DNA of 64,000 nt from Anaerolineales bacterium (GCA_020634885.1 JACKAW010000007.1:1-64000), one strand, 5' to 3'; shown: positions 18,216 through 27,460, counted from the first letter of the stretch. The notes: generated by a model not told the origin, from the sequence alone. Program-made: numbers and translations.

Positions 18216-19190
18216 TTATCGTGCGAGCACCTTCACCATGTGATAGTACTCCATATTTACCTTGCGTTTATTATTAATTACATCAGCGATAGGAACAAAC
18301 CCAATACCTTTGCTTCTCAAGCCAGTCATCACACCATGTGTGCCTTCCACCAGCGCCTCCACTGCTTTCACGCCCATGCGAGAGGCCAGCAGACGATCAT
18401 ACGCAGTCGGCGACCCGCCACGCTGGATATGACCAAGAATGGTCATACGCGTCTTGAAACCGAGATCCATCTCGTCGATCATGGCGGCGAGTTCAGTTGT
18501 ACGAATATCAGAGCCTTCCGCATTGATGATGATGGCATGGGTCTTGCCACGCCGGTAGGCATCTTCCACAGCTTTTGCTACTTCTTCTTTAACCACAGGT
18601 GTTTCGGGGATCAACACGATCTCAGCACCGCAGATGATACCTGCCATAACCGCAAGATAACCGCTGTTACGCCCCATGGTTTCGATGAGAAAAGCCCGTT
18701 GATGCGAAGAAGCCGTATCACGCAGTTTATCCACCGCATCCATAATGGTGTTCATGGCAGTATCGGTGCCAACGGCAATATTCGTACCCCAAATATCATT
18801 ATCAATACTGCCGGGGATGCCGATCACCTTCACACCCTGTTGCGAAAGTGCATAAGCGCCATTCATTGAACCTTCGCCGCCGATCACGATCAGGGCATCC
18901 ATACCCGCCTCGTTCATCTTACGGATCGCCTCCCGTTGACCGGTCGGCTCCATAAAACGTTTGCTGCGGCTGGTCAGCAGCACCGTCCCGCCGCGCTGCA
19001 AAATGCCGCCCACATCACGCGCACCCATAGACTTAAACTCACCGTTAATGAGCCCTTCGTATCCATGCATCACGCCAAGCACATTCATATTATTCGCCAG
19101 CGCTGTACGCACCACTGCGCGAATCGCAGCATTCATACCCGGGGCATCACCCCCGGATGTTAAAACACCTATTGTAAATTTATCAGCCAT
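18216..19190 (-). CDS. pfkA: 6-phosphofructokinase
   Basis: 324 residues, the usual length for PfkA; phosphorylates fructose 6-phosphate in glycolysis. TSGGDAPGMNAAIR, the catalytic PGSIDNDIWGT (Asp130, Asp132), ETMGRNSGYLA and GHIQRGGSPTAYDR are all present. The phosphoryl-donor loop reads GGEGSMNG (residues 104-111) where ATP-dependent enzymes normally have GGDGS. The Gly after the acidic residue, typical of ATP rather than PPi use, is kept. The Asp-to-Glu change is unusual. Start codon lies within the last codons of rnz (8-nt overlap). Confidence 0.9.
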   Translation of the reverse strand: MADKFTIGVLTSGGDAPGMNAAIRAVVRTALANNMNVLGVMHGYEGLINGEFKSMGARDVGGILQRGGTVLLTSRSKRFMEPTGQREAIRKMNEAGMDALIVIGGEGSMNGAYALSQQGVKVIGIPGSIDNDIWGTNIAVGTDTAMNTIMDAVDKLRDTASSHQRAFLIETMGRNSGYLAVMAGIICGAEIVLIPETPVVKEEVAKAVEDAYRRGKTHAIIINAEGSDIRTTELAAMIDEMDLGFKTRMTILGHIQRGGSPTAYDRLLASRMGVKAVEALVEGTHGVMTGLRSKGIGFVPIADVINNKRKVNMEYYHMVKVLAR

Positions 19191-20112
19191 CTTGAGTTTC
19201 TTTCTTTATCACAAAAGTATCAAAATCCCGCGCCACCACACTGTTGGGGAAGATCGCCTGCGCTTCGGCAAGCACATCCCTGCCACGATAACGGCGTGAA
19301 ATATGCGTAAGAATTAATTTCTTAACCCCTGCCTGTTTGGCAAGTTCTGCTCCCATTCGTGCGGTAAGGTGTGAGAACTGCCCCGCCATATCCGCTTCTT
19401 CTTCAGTATAAGTGGATTCGATCACCACGGCATCGGCATCCCGGCAGACTTCAACAAGATTATCGGTGCGTCCGGTATCACCCACAAGGACAAGTTTACT
19501 GCCATTTTCCCAGGCACCCAGCACATCGTCAGGTTCGATGCGTGTTCCATCTTTCAATGTAACCGCCTCGCCTTGAACCAATGCTTTGCGTTCCGGTCCG
19601 AACGGCACACCCAACGCGTCCGCTTTTTCGGCAAGAAAAGGGCGGCGGGATTTTTCTTCAAAAACATAACCCAGACTGTCTGCCCGTCCATGCGAAACGG
19701 AAAAAGCTGTGACCGTGAAATCTTCCGCTTCAAAGATGACCCCAGGCTTGATCTCCACCAGACGCAGGGGCATTGGGGTTTTTCTTCCTCTCAGAACCAC
19801 ATCGAACAAAAGAGTACGAACACGCTCCAATGTGCCTTTACTTCCAAACACCTCGAACTCTTCAATGGCTTCCCAACGCAGGAAGGTGGAAAGCAGCCCG
19901 CCCAAACCAAGGATATGGTCGAGGTGCCCATGTGTAATGAGTGCGCGGGTCAGCCGTTTGAAGCCCTTGCCCGACTGCAATATCTGACGCTGCGTGCCTT
20001 CTCCGCAATCGACCAAAAAACGATATTCGTTATGGGAAACAATATGAGCGGATAGGCCACGGTGGGCAGATGGAGCAGATGCTGAAGTGCCAAGAAATAG
20101 AATTTCGAACAA
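19183..20112 (-). CDS. rnz: ribonuclease Z
   Basis: 309-residue tRNA 3'-processing endonuclease of the metallo-beta-lactamase fold. It shows LGTSASAPSAHRGLSA at the N-terminus, VDCGEGTQRQ, the zinc motif HGHLDHILG, GDTGRTD and the C-terminal LTHISRRY, all normal for RNase Z. Translation appears to start at TTG (20112), preceded by CAGGAAC; no better start is in frame. Overlaps pfkA, so the pair is an operon. Confidence 0.93.
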   Translation of the reverse strand: MFEILFLGTSASAPSAHRGLSAHIVSHNEYRFLVDCGEGTQRQILQSGKGFKRLTRALITHGHLDHILGLGGLLSTFLRWEAIEEFEVFGSKGTLERVRTLLFDVVLRGRKTPMPLRLVEIKPGVIFEAEDFTVTAFSVSHGRADSLGYVFEEKSRRPFLAEKADALGVPFGPERKALVQGEAVTLKDGTRIEPDDVLGAWENGSKLVLVGDTGRTDNLVEVCRDADAVVIESTYTEEEADMAGQFSHLTARMGAELAKQAGVKKLILTHISRRYRGRDVLAEAQAIFPNSVVARDFDTFVIKKETQDG

Positions 20113-20326
20113 AATAAGTTCCTGTCTTACTAAGGGGTAACTTTCAAACCCCGTGTATTGGGAATTAAACCCAGCAATTTTACCTTAAACCCACGCCCAT
20201 CCAAGTCGCTGATCTCAGATCGAAAAAAAAATCACAACCCTCTCTCGCACGGTACATCTGCAAAAGGGGGTTGGATGAATTTAGAGTACTCGCCTCATGT
20301 GAAAAAGAGAACGAGAAAATTATTCT

Positions 20327-21034
20327 TTACTTTAATGCGCGGCGTAATTTTTCGGCAACCGTGCGCAGAGATTTGATGCGTGCAAAATATTTGTCGTTGG
20401 CTTCCACTAATGTCCACGGGGCATCAGGGGTGCTTGTCTTCAATAGCATTTCTTCAGCGGCAATGATGTAATCTTCCCATTTGCCGCGATTGCGCCAATC
20501 TTCATCGGTGATCTTCCAAGTCTTGTAGTGGGTGCGGGTACGTTCTTTGAAGCGGCGCAGTTGTTCCTGCTTGCTGATATGCATCCAAAATTTAAAGACA
20601 ATGGTGCCAGACTCGGTGAGTTGACGTTCAAATTGATTGATCTCACTATAAGCGCGGCGCCAATCGGCTTCGGTGCAAAAACCTTCGAGGCGTTCGACCA
20701 ACACGCGACCATACCAGGATCGGTCAAAGATGGCGATCTGTCCCTGTTCGGGTAAACGCCGCCAGAAACGATATAGGTAGTGACGCTCTTTCTCTTCGCC
20801 AGAGGGAGCTGCAATGGGCCAGACCACGTATCCGCGTGGGTCGATGCGTTCTGTCAGGCGTTTGATGGTGCCGCCCTTGCCGGAGGCATCCATACCTTCG
20901 TAAACGATCACCACAGGTCGCTTTTGGACATAGACTTGAAACGCAAGTTCATGGATCTCAGCTTGCAAGGTCTTGAGTTGTTTATCGTATGCTTCGCGTT
21001 CCATTGCCTGGGTAAGATCAAGTCGATCAAGCAT
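20327..21034 (-). CDS. PPK2-family polyphosphate phosphotransferase, active-type half
   Basis: 235 residues, one PPK2 domain. Walker A is YEGMDASGKGGTIKRL near 45-60 and the lid/Walker B region has FDRSWYGRVLVERLEGF, the standard PPK2 catalytic signature. Members move phosphate between polyphosphate and nucleotides (AMP to ADP in PAP). The ATG overlaps the stop of the upstream PPK2 gene by eight bases (ATGCTTGA). The gene order corresponds to the C-terminal, catalytic half of two-domain polyphosphate:AMP phosphotransferases. Confidence 0.88.
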   Translation of the reverse strand: MLDRLDLTQAMEREAYDKQLKTLQAEIHELAFQVYVQKRPVVIVYEGMDASGKGGTIKRLTERIDPRGYVVWPIAAPSGEEKERHYLYRFWRRLPEQGQIAIFDRSWYGRVLVERLEGFCTEADWRRAYSEINQFERQLTESGTIVFKFWMHISKQEQLRRFKERTRTHYKTWKITDEDWRNRGKWEDYIIAAEEMLLKTSTPDAPWTLVEANDKYFARIKSLRTVAEKLRRALK

Positions 21035-21806
21035 TGACGGCTCCTTTCATTTCTTTTGTCACACGCGGACGTTTAGGCTTTGTCTCTGAAGAGGCGGGCA
21101 GCCCCAGGCGGGTTTCAAGGGAGGCGATGATGGTTTCAAACACTTTGATGCGCATGTAATATCGGTCGGCTGCTTCCACGATCGTCCAGGGAGAATGCGG
21201 CGAGTCTGTGCGGGCGATCATATCTTCGACATAGGTTGTGAATTTTTCATAACGCTTGTTTTGCAACTGATCTTCTTCACTAACCTGCCACGCTGTCAAT
21301 TTATCTTTGCTTAGTTTCTTGATGCGTTTTTTTTGATCGGCTTCGCTGATGTGCAGCCAGAATTTTAAGATGACGGTTCCATCGGCGCTGAGCATTTCTT
21401 CGAATTCGACAATGTCTTGATAGGCGGCACGCAGTTCAGTTTTTTTGACCGTTTTATTCAACCGTTCGATCAAGACGCGGCGATACCATGAGGTATCAAA
21501 TGCGACCATTTGCCCACGGGCTGGAATTTTCTGCCAGAAGCGCCACATCCACGGGTAGCGGGTTTCGGCGGTGCGTGGCGGCGTGATGGGGACGACGCGA
21601 AAACCGCGCGGGTCTAGCCGTTCCGCGAGCAGGGTGATGAGCCGTCCTTTGCCAGTGGCTGCCCAGCCCTCAAAGACGATGATGACCGGAATTTTGGCAT
21701 CAAAGACGGCGTGCTCTAATTCATAGAGCCGCTGCTGTAAGGGACGCAGTCGTTTTTTATATTCGTCCTGCGGCAAAGCCAGTTCAAGGTTGACGTATTC
21801 CAGCAT
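21027..21806 (-). CDS. PPK2-family protein, degenerate-type half
   Basis: 259 residues with a PPK2 fold. Walker A is altered to FEGWAATGKGRLITLL and the second signature to FDTSWYRRVLIERL, where the active paralogue next door has FDRSWYGRV. In two-domain PAP enzymes the N-terminal half is similarly degenerate and structural. I infer that this product pairs with its coupled neighbour to form a split PAP-like enzyme. The C-terminus is basic (ETKPKRPRVTKEMKG). Confidence 0.8.
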   Translation of the reverse strand: MLEYVNLELALPQDEYKKRLRPLQQRLYELEHAVFDAKIPVIIVFEGWAATGKGRLITLLAERLDPRGFRVVPITPPRTAETRYPWMWRFWQKIPARGQMVAFDTSWYRRVLIERLNKTVKKTELRAAYQDIVEFEEMLSADGTVILKFWLHISEADQKKRIKKLSKDKLTAWQVSEEDQLQNKRYEKFTTYVEDMIARTDSPHSPWTIVEAADRYYMRIKVFETIIASLETRLGLPASSETKPKRPRVTKEMKGAVNA

Positions 21807-21923
21807 GGCAGACTCCCATTTGACTAAGATGATTCTCCAAAATATTTTTGGGGTGTCACAATTTTACCCTTCCCCAGCCTTTCATACGCCGCCTACGGTA
21901 CAAAAGATTTCAATCTGTTGTTG

Positions 21924-22349
21924 CTATGTTGGTTTATAACCAATGAGCCGGTCAAACCTCTTTAGAATGGCTGACCAGAACACTAGAATGGGAAGCATGA
22001 TGATCACAAAAATGCCAATCGTCGCCCACCATCCAATACGTTTTTGAAGTTTTATAACCTCGTTATAAGCTTCATTTGTCACTTCGCGCTTATCTCCAGT
22101 GGTCTGATTTACACAATAAAGTGTATTTTCTGTAAAACCAGTGTCATACGAGTATCCATCAACTACAACCGTACCACCACTCGTGCTCGTGGACTTTTCA
22201 AGCGACAACTCTTCACCCTGATGGCAAACAGCTCCAGCTGTGTATGGGAGCATGGTTTCATATCTACCCGCAAGGACTCCATTGGCGATGATCACCAGCC
22301 CAAAGAACATGCTGGCAAGGAACACAAATACAGCAACAATAAGTTTCAT
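21924..22349 (-). CDS. membrane protein of unknown function
   Basis: 141 residues: an N-terminal TM helix (about 3-26), an extracytoplasmic loop of about 75 residues with two Cys (AVCHQGEEL and LYCVNQTTGD, possibly a disulfide), and a second TM helix (about 107-130) with a basic tail. The topology is clear but the family is not recognised. Base composition resembles its neighbours. Stands alone. Confidence 0.65.
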   Translation of the reverse strand: MKLIVAVFVFLASMFFGLVIIANGVLAGRYETMLPYTAGAVCHQGEELSLEKSTSTSGGTVVVDGYSYDTGFTENTLYCVNQTTGDKREVTNEAYNEVIKLQKRIGWWATIGIFVIIMLPILVFWSAILKRFDRLIGYKPT

Positions 22350-22630
22350 GAGTTACACCTAAATTTTAAAATGATTTATTTCAAATTATATAAAACCACC
22401 CACGCTTTCCCTACCCCCCATTCTGGGGGCAAGTTTCCCCTGCCACCAACTACCCTTCGGGCAAACGGACTTGTTCGATTATTACGCCGATCAGGGAGAG
22501 GTCTGCGGACTTGTTCCATCCCCACCTCCAGCAGGGACAGCCCCTATCATGCGCCGAAAAACAACCCCACCCCCGCCTCCCCGAGGAGCTAAAACCACAC
22601 CTCCCCAGAAGCCTCTCTCAGATGAATTTT
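22350..22630. other. gene-free stretch
   Basis: Between the membrane protein and the AbiE promoter region lies a pyrimidine-rich stretch with CCCC/GGGG-containing short palindromes (22418-22441). I see no supported ORF, tRNA or terminator in it. Confidence 0.5.
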
Positions 22631-22679
22631 AGGAAAACACTACATTTCCATTGAAAATGTAGTGTTTTCCTTGTAAAAT
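22631..22679 (+). promoter_or_regulatory. abiE promoter with overlapping 17-bp palindrome
   Basis: A 17-bp perfect inverted repeat (22631-22647 with 22655-22671) spans a promoter TTGAAA (22651-22656)-N17-TAAAAT (22674-22679). The -35 box begins in the loop and runs into the right arm. There is no T run, so a terminator is unlikely. AbiEi antitoxins are known to repress their own promoters through inverted repeats, so this is probably the operator. A GGAGG site follows at 22686-22690. Confidence 0.75.
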
Positions 22680-22699
22680 AAGAGCGGAGGCACGAGCCA

Positions 22700-23305
22700 A
22701 TGAAAACCAACAAATTCCAAACAGCCAAAAGCATCTTTCAAAAGCGGCATGGCATCTTGCGACGTGTGGAAGCCATTAACCTTGGCGTGCCGGAATATAT
22801 CCTTTACGAAATGACCAAAAGCGGTGATCTGATAAAAGAGGCACGGGGGCTGTACAGGCTGGCAGAGTCCGAGCCGTTGAGCGACCCCGACCTTGTGCTA
22901 ACCAGCCTGCTCATTCCCAAAGGTATTGTGTTTTTGATATCCGCACTGTATTTTCATCGGCTCACCACCCAAATTCCACATTGGATATACCTTGCCCTAC
23001 CTCGTGGAACAAGTTACCCAAAAGTTGAATACCCACCTGTCAAAGCATTTATCCGGTCAGAAAAGCAATATGCGGCTGGCGTGGAAGAACATACAATTGA
23101 TGGCATTAAAGTCCGAATCTATTGCAAGGAAAAAACCGTTGCCGATTGCTTTACATATCGTCACGAGGTCGGGAAAGATGTCGCTCTGGAAGCCTTGAAG
23201 GATTATATGTCGAGCAGGTCTCGCAATGTGAATAAGCTCATGGAATACGCCAGAATCAACCGCGTCGAGAAATTGATGCTTCCCTATTTGGAAACGCTTG
23301 TATGA
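22700..23305 (+). CDS. abiEi: AbiEi-type antitoxin/transcriptional repressor
   Basis: 201 residues. An N-terminal winged helix (about 8-55, with LRRVEAINLGVPEYILYEM and GDLIKEARGLYRL) is followed by the AbiEi C-terminal domain (about 60-195, YKVRIYCKEKTVADCF-like segment). In type IV AbiE modules this protein represses the operon and counters the toxin without binding it directly. The stop overlaps the toxin start (ATGA at 23302). Its single upstream palindrome fits autoregulation. Confidence 0.88.
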   Translation: MKTNKFQTAKSIFQKRHGILRRVEAINLGVPEYILYEMTKSGDLIKEARGLYRLAESEPLSDPDLVLTSLLIPKGIVFLISALYFHRLTTQIPHWIYLALPRGTSYPKVEYPPVKAFIRSEKQYAAGVEEHTIDGIKVRIYCKEKTVADCFTYRHEVGKDVALEALKDYMSSRSRNVNKLMEYARINRVEKLMLPYLETLV

Positions 23306-24198
23306 AAAATATCTCCGCTTCGATACATGCACGTCTAGCCAATGAAAGTCAACGGTCCAAAAAGCCATTCAATGAATTGCTTCAACACTACGGCATGGAA
23401 CGGTTTCTGTATCGTATATCAAAGACCGAATATGCCAACAATTTCGTCCTCAAAGGCGGTTTGATATTTACAGTATGGGAAATAGAACAACGCCGCTCTA
23501 CAAGAGACATAGATTTTCTCGGTTCGTTGAAGCAGAATACAGAAGCCATCATTCAAATTCTCAAGGCGGCCGTCACTACTCTTGTCCCTGAAGATGGTCT
23601 GAATTTCGACGCTAACACCATTCAAGTTGAAGAAAGACTGGTCGATGTCGAACGCATGGGCATCAGTGCCAATCTATTGGGATATTTGGGCAGGGCTGAA
23701 ATTCCCATTCACATTGACATTGGATTTTCAGATGAAATTCTATCTTCCGCCAAAGAGATCAGTTTTCCGACACTGCTAAGCGGCATGGAACGTCCACAGA
23801 TCAAGGGATATTCGCCCGAATTTGTTGTTTCAGAAAAGTTACATGCAATGGATAAATACGCCCAAGCACCCAGTCGTTGGAAAGATTATTATGATGTGTG
23901 GTTGATCTCCGAATATTTTGAACTCGATCTATTTCCTTTGCAGGAAGCGCTCATAACGACGTTCAAAAACCGCAACACCGAGCTTCCCGTCAGCCGCCCC
24001 AAATGTTTATCCGCCGACTTTGCGCTTAAATATCAGGCGGGCTGGCAAAGTTTCTTGAAGAAAAACACCTTGAACACCAATACCAACAATTTGCTCACAT
24101 TGACAGAAGAAATATGGAATTTTTTGGAGACGCCCCTCGCAAACCCAGAACTTTCTCCAAATACAAAATGGAATCCCGCCAAACGAACATGGCAATAA
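23302..24198 (+). CDS. abiEii: AbiEii-type nucleotidyltransferase toxin
   Basis: 298 residues of the AbiEii/MenA-like nucleotidyltransferase family. The active site shows FVLKGGLIFTVW followed by RRSTRDIDFLG (the Asp pair of the polymerase-beta-type fold), with further conserved residues in PIHIDIGFSDE and KLHAMDKYAQAPSRWKDYYDVW. Relatives inhibit growth by adding nucleotides to tRNA 3' ends and can abort phage infection. All key residues look intact, so the module is probably functional. Confidence 0.9.
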   Translation: MKNISASIHARLANESQRSKKPFNELLQHYGMERFLYRISKTEYANNFVLKGGLIFTVWEIEQRRSTRDIDFLGSLKQNTEAIIQILKAAVTTLVPEDGLNFDANTIQVEERLVDVERMGISANLLGYLGRAEIPIHIDIGFSDEILSSAKEISFPTLLSGMERPQIKGYSPEFVVSEKLHAMDKYAQAPSRWKDYYDVWLISEYFELDLFPLQEALITTFKNRNTELPVSRPKCLSADFALKYQAGWQSFLKKNTLNTNTNNLLTLTEEIWNFLETPLANPELSPNTKWNPAKRTWQ

Positions 24199-24228
24199 AA
24201 GGACGGCGTCCCACCCCTGACGCCGTCC
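24195..24228 (-). terminator. terminator of glyA-gcvT (convergent with abiE)
   Basis: A 10-bp perfect GC-rich stem (24201-24210 with 24219-24228). On the minus strand it is followed by CTTTTATT; it also sits immediately after abiEii. Confidence 0.8.
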
Positions 24229-24252
24229 CATTCACTATTTCCTATTCACTTA

Positions 24253-27200
24253 CTACAACTTCGCAAACCTACTCACCACCTTCGCCAACCCGGCGGGACG
24301 TTCCATATTCCCGCCCTGATGGATGCCGATAACCGTATCCTGTTTCGCATACGCCAAATCCACGAAGGCTTGACCGGTAATGAAGCGCGCGCTGTCGATG
24401 GCGCAGGAGGTCACGAAGCCGATCTGCTTCCCGTCCGCATTGACCACCGGGTCACCGTTGTGCGCCATGCGTGTGCGCTGTTCGTCGAAGGTGAAACGGA
24501 CGACCACTCCCTTGCGTTCTTTCTCACGCGCCACAAAGGCATCGCGCCCGATGAACCACGGCTTGTAGGTCTTCACATACGAACCAAATCCGCCTTCGGC
24601 AACGCCCAGATCGCGTCCGTCAAATTTACCGGAACCCAATCCCATTTCATGACCATACAACGGCAAGCCCGCTTCGGTGCGGAGTGAATCTCTCGCGCCC
24701 AAACCGATGGGCTTCACGCCGAACTGCTCACCCGCTTTCAAGATGCCATTCCAAAATGCCACGGCGCTATCGGGGTGAACGAACAACTCAAACGCCATCT
24801 TCTCGCCGGTGTAACCCGTGCGCGAAACGATCAAGTCAAAGCCGCCCACGTTCGCATCACATAATTCAGTTCTCTTCAACTTCATAATGCGTGCGCGGGT
24901 TTCATCATCCACGCCCATCGCCAGCAGCGTGTCGCGGCTCTTCGGTCCTTGCAGAGCAATGTCCACGCGCATGGCATCGCCAGACGACGCCTCACGCAGG
25001 TTGCGGATCTCCGCATTGTAGCCGTACGAGCGCGCCCACGGACGAGCGTTATCAATTTTCACTTTGCCGTCGCGCACACTTTCCAACCAAGTGCGATCCT
25101 TGTCATCGTTCGAGGCGTTGACTACCACCAGGAAGTTATCAAATCCGCGGCGATAGACCAATGTATCGTCGATCACATCGCCATCGGGCGTGAGGAAGTG
25201 GGTGTACAAACTCTCACCCGGCATCAAACCTCCGCAGTCATTGCCACAGACCGTGTCGAGGAAAGAGGCGGCATCCGCACCGCGCACGTCATAGGCGCCC
25301 ATGTGGCTCACGTCAAACAAACCCGCCGCCTGCCGAGTCGCCAAATGCTCCTCAAAAATAGACGTGTACACCACCGGCATTTCCCAACCGGCAAAGGGGA
25401 CCATTCTACCGCCGAGGTCTCGATGAGTTTGATTCAACGCTGTTTTCTTTAACTCCCCTTCGACTTCATTCCAAGCGAAGGGCGGCAGCGCCTCTTCCTT
25501 AACGTTTGAGCTGACGCCTACAAACCAAGGCTTGACCTCACTCTGAAGCGGCGGATTCGTAGCGGCGAGTTTCGCTTTCACTTCACTCACCACAAACGGA
25601 CCCGGCACGCGCTTGGTGCTGAAATCTTTCGAGCCGTCCAAATTGAACGAGGTGTACCCATCAGAAAGATCGCGCAGCCATGTGCCCACGACAGAAGCAT
25701 CCTTCACCGGAACAGATAATTGATAGGTGGTGTTATCCACGTTCTTCAACAAACCTTTGACAACACCCTTCGGAGTCGCAATCGAAGTGACTTGCGTCTT
25801 GCCCTTCTTCAAAGCCGAGAGGTCAGACGAAGCGACATAATCCAACACCTGGCGAATGCGTTGACCGCTGAGTTCATACACACCCGTGGTGGCTTTGTCG
25901 TCGATGTAATAGAAATGCGGGTAACCGGTTTTGGTCGGCTTGAAGTCAATGCCTGCACCCATCGCCAACTTGCGGATCTTCAACTTGGCATCGTTGAACA
26001 CTTTGAAGTCCACTTTTGCGCGGCGTTGGTTGCCCTTGCGAACGGTTGCTACGGCATGAGGCGCACACGCCAACAGCACATCGGCAATGATGTCTGCCAA
26101 CTGGCGCGACTGCTTCTCGTTGAATCCGCGCTGGGTGATCCACGGTGTACCGAGGCGAATGCCCGAAGGCGCCGCCGCGCTCTTATCACCCGGAATGGTA
26201 TTGCGGTTGACGACCACACCGACGATATCGAGAATGCGAGCCGCCTGATCACCGCTTAACTTCGTTCCATCTTCACCAACGATGGAGGAACAATCCACGT
26301 TCAGCATGTGGCAGTTCGTACCGCCGAACGGCACGCGCAGTCCGCGCTTGGTGAATTGATCTGCCATCGCTACCGCGTTCTTGATGGTCTGGTCTTGCAG
26401 TTTCTTGAACTGCTTGGTCTGCGCCAGCTTGAAGGTCAGCGCCAAACCTGCAAAGACATTTACATGCGGTCCACCCTGCTCACCGGGGAAAACGGCTTTA
26501 TCGATCTTCTTGGCGATGTCGGCTTTGGTGGTCATCAACACCGCCCCGCGTGGACCGTCGAGCGACTTATGCGTAGTAGACATCACGATATCGGCAATGC
26601 CGACGGGCGAAGGTACAACGCCCGCCGCAACAAGACCGCCGATGTGGGAGATGTCGGTCAGCAAGTACGCGCCCACTTCATCGGCGATCTCGCGGAACTT
26701 CTTCCAATCTGGCACCCATGAATAGGACGAGTAACCGGCGATCAACAGTTTCGGCTTGTTTTCTAAAGCCAACTGACGAATGGCTTCGTAATCGAGCTTC
26801 TCATTCGCATCCACGCCGTAATGCACAGCCTTGAACCATTTGCCGCTGCGATTGACCGGCGAGCCGTGCGAGAGATGACCGCCATGCAGCAGGTCGAGTC
26901 CCATTACGGTATCGCCGATGTTCAACAAGGCTTGATAGACCGCATTGTTGGCAGGTCCGCCCGAAAGCGCCTGCACGTTGACGTAGATCTGGTCGGCGGT
27001 AAAGCCATTCGCAGCGAAGGCTTCGGCGGCACGGCGGCGGGCAAGGGCTTCCACGGCGTCAGCATATTCCACGCCTTTGTAATAGCGTGGGTCGCCGTTG
27101 CGGCGATAATCGGCGAGGCGCATGGGGTGATCGAGAATTTCATCCTCACTCATCCAGCGCGATTCTTCGCTGGGGTAGCCTTCGGCGTAAATGTTCTGAA

Positions 27201-27357
27201 AGGCAGACATGAGCGCTTCACGCACTGCCATCGGCGCGGTCGATTCACTGGGGATGAGGATCAGTTTGCGATATTGGCGTTCGGCTTCGAGTTGGGTCAG
27301 ATCAAAGACATCCTTATCCAGCTTTTCGAGCGAACCACGGAAAAGATAATCGGGCAT
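24253..27357 (-). CDS. serine hydroxymethyltransferase - GcvT fusion protein
   Basis: 1034 residues joining two C1 enzymes that are normally separate. Residues 1-440 are a complete PLP-dependent serine hydroxymethyltransferase: LIPSESTAP, GYPSEESRW, DISHIGGL (His238) and the PLP lysine K264 in STTHKSLDGPRG. Residues about 635-1034 are a complete glycine-cleavage T protein (aminomethyltransferase): THRDLGGRMVPFAGWEMP, FDVSHMG, SRTGYTGE and GLGARDSLRTEAGLPLYG. The 440-635 segment resembles a worn GcvT N-domain (VYELSGQRIRQVLDYVASSD, SALKKGKTQVTSIATPKG). Serine to glycine conversion and glycine cleavage both make 5,10-methylene-THF, so the fusion would couple two THF-dependent steps. It has its own promoter and terminator. 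No gcvH or gcvP is in the window. Confidence 0.92.
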   Translation of the reverse strand: MPDYLFRGSLEKLDKDVFDLTQLEAERQYRKLILIPSESTAPMAVREALMSAFQNIYAEGYPSEESRWMSEDEILDHPMRLADYRRNGDPRYYKGVEYADAVEALARRRAAEAFAANGFTADQIYVNVQALSGGPANNAVYQALLNIGDTVMGLDLLHGGHLSHGSPVNRSGKWFKAVHYGVDANEKLDYEAIRQLALENKPKLLIAGYSSYSWVPDWKKFREIADEVGAYLLTDISHIGGLVAAGVVPSPVGIADIVMSTTHKSLDGPRGAVLMTTKADIAKKIDKAVFPGEQGGPHVNVFAGLALTFKLAQTKQFKKLQDQTIKNAVAMADQFTKRGLRVPFGGTNCHMLNVDCSSIVGEDGTKLSGDQAARILDIVGVVVNRNTIPGDKSAAAPSGIRLGTPWITQRGFNEKQSRQLADIIADVLLACAPHAVATVRKGNQRRAKVDFKVFNDAKLKIRKLAMGAGIDFKPTKTGYPHFYYIDDKATTGVYELSGQRIRQVLDYVASSDLSALKKGKTQVTSIATPKGVVKGLLKNVDNTTYQLSVPVKDASVVGTWLRDLSDGYTSFNLDGSKDFSTKRVPGPFVVSEVKAKLAATNPPLQSEVKPWFVGVSSNVKEEALPPFAWNEVEGELKKTALNQTHRDLGGRMVPFAGWEMPVVYTSIFEEHLATRQAAGLFDVSHMGAYDVRGADAASFLDTVCGNDCGGLMPGESLYTHFLTPDGDVIDDTLVYRRGFDNFLVVVNASNDDKDRTWLESVRDGKVKIDNARPWARSYGYNAEIRNLREASSGDAMRVDIALQGPKSRDTLLAMGVDDETRARIMKLKRTELCDANVGGFDLIVSRTGYTGEKMAFELFVHPDSAVAFWNGILKAGEQFGVKPIGLGARDSLRTEAGLPLYGHEMGLGSGKFDGRDLGVAEGGFGSYVKTYKPWFIGRDAFVAREKERKGVVVRFTFDEQRTRMAHNGDPVVNADGKQIGFVTSCAIDSARFITGQAFVDLAYAKQDTVIGIHQGGNMERPAGLAKVVSRFAKL

Positions 27358-27460
27358 GTTATGTCTCCTGTTTGGGGAAAGGTATCAGAGTGGTAAAAGG
27401 TCAATGGAGCCGCACCCGTTCAAAATGATGAAAGAGGCGGTGAATTTGTCAGACTATTGA

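Noticed and set aside
20158..20376. 72-residue plus-strand ORF between rnz and the PPK2 genes
   Set aside because: No ribosome site, overlaps the end of the PPK2 gene, low-information composition.
27358..27460. Glycine or THF riboswitch before the glyA-gcvT fusion
   Set aside because: The predicted 97-nt leader shows none of the conserved aptamer sequences I would expect.
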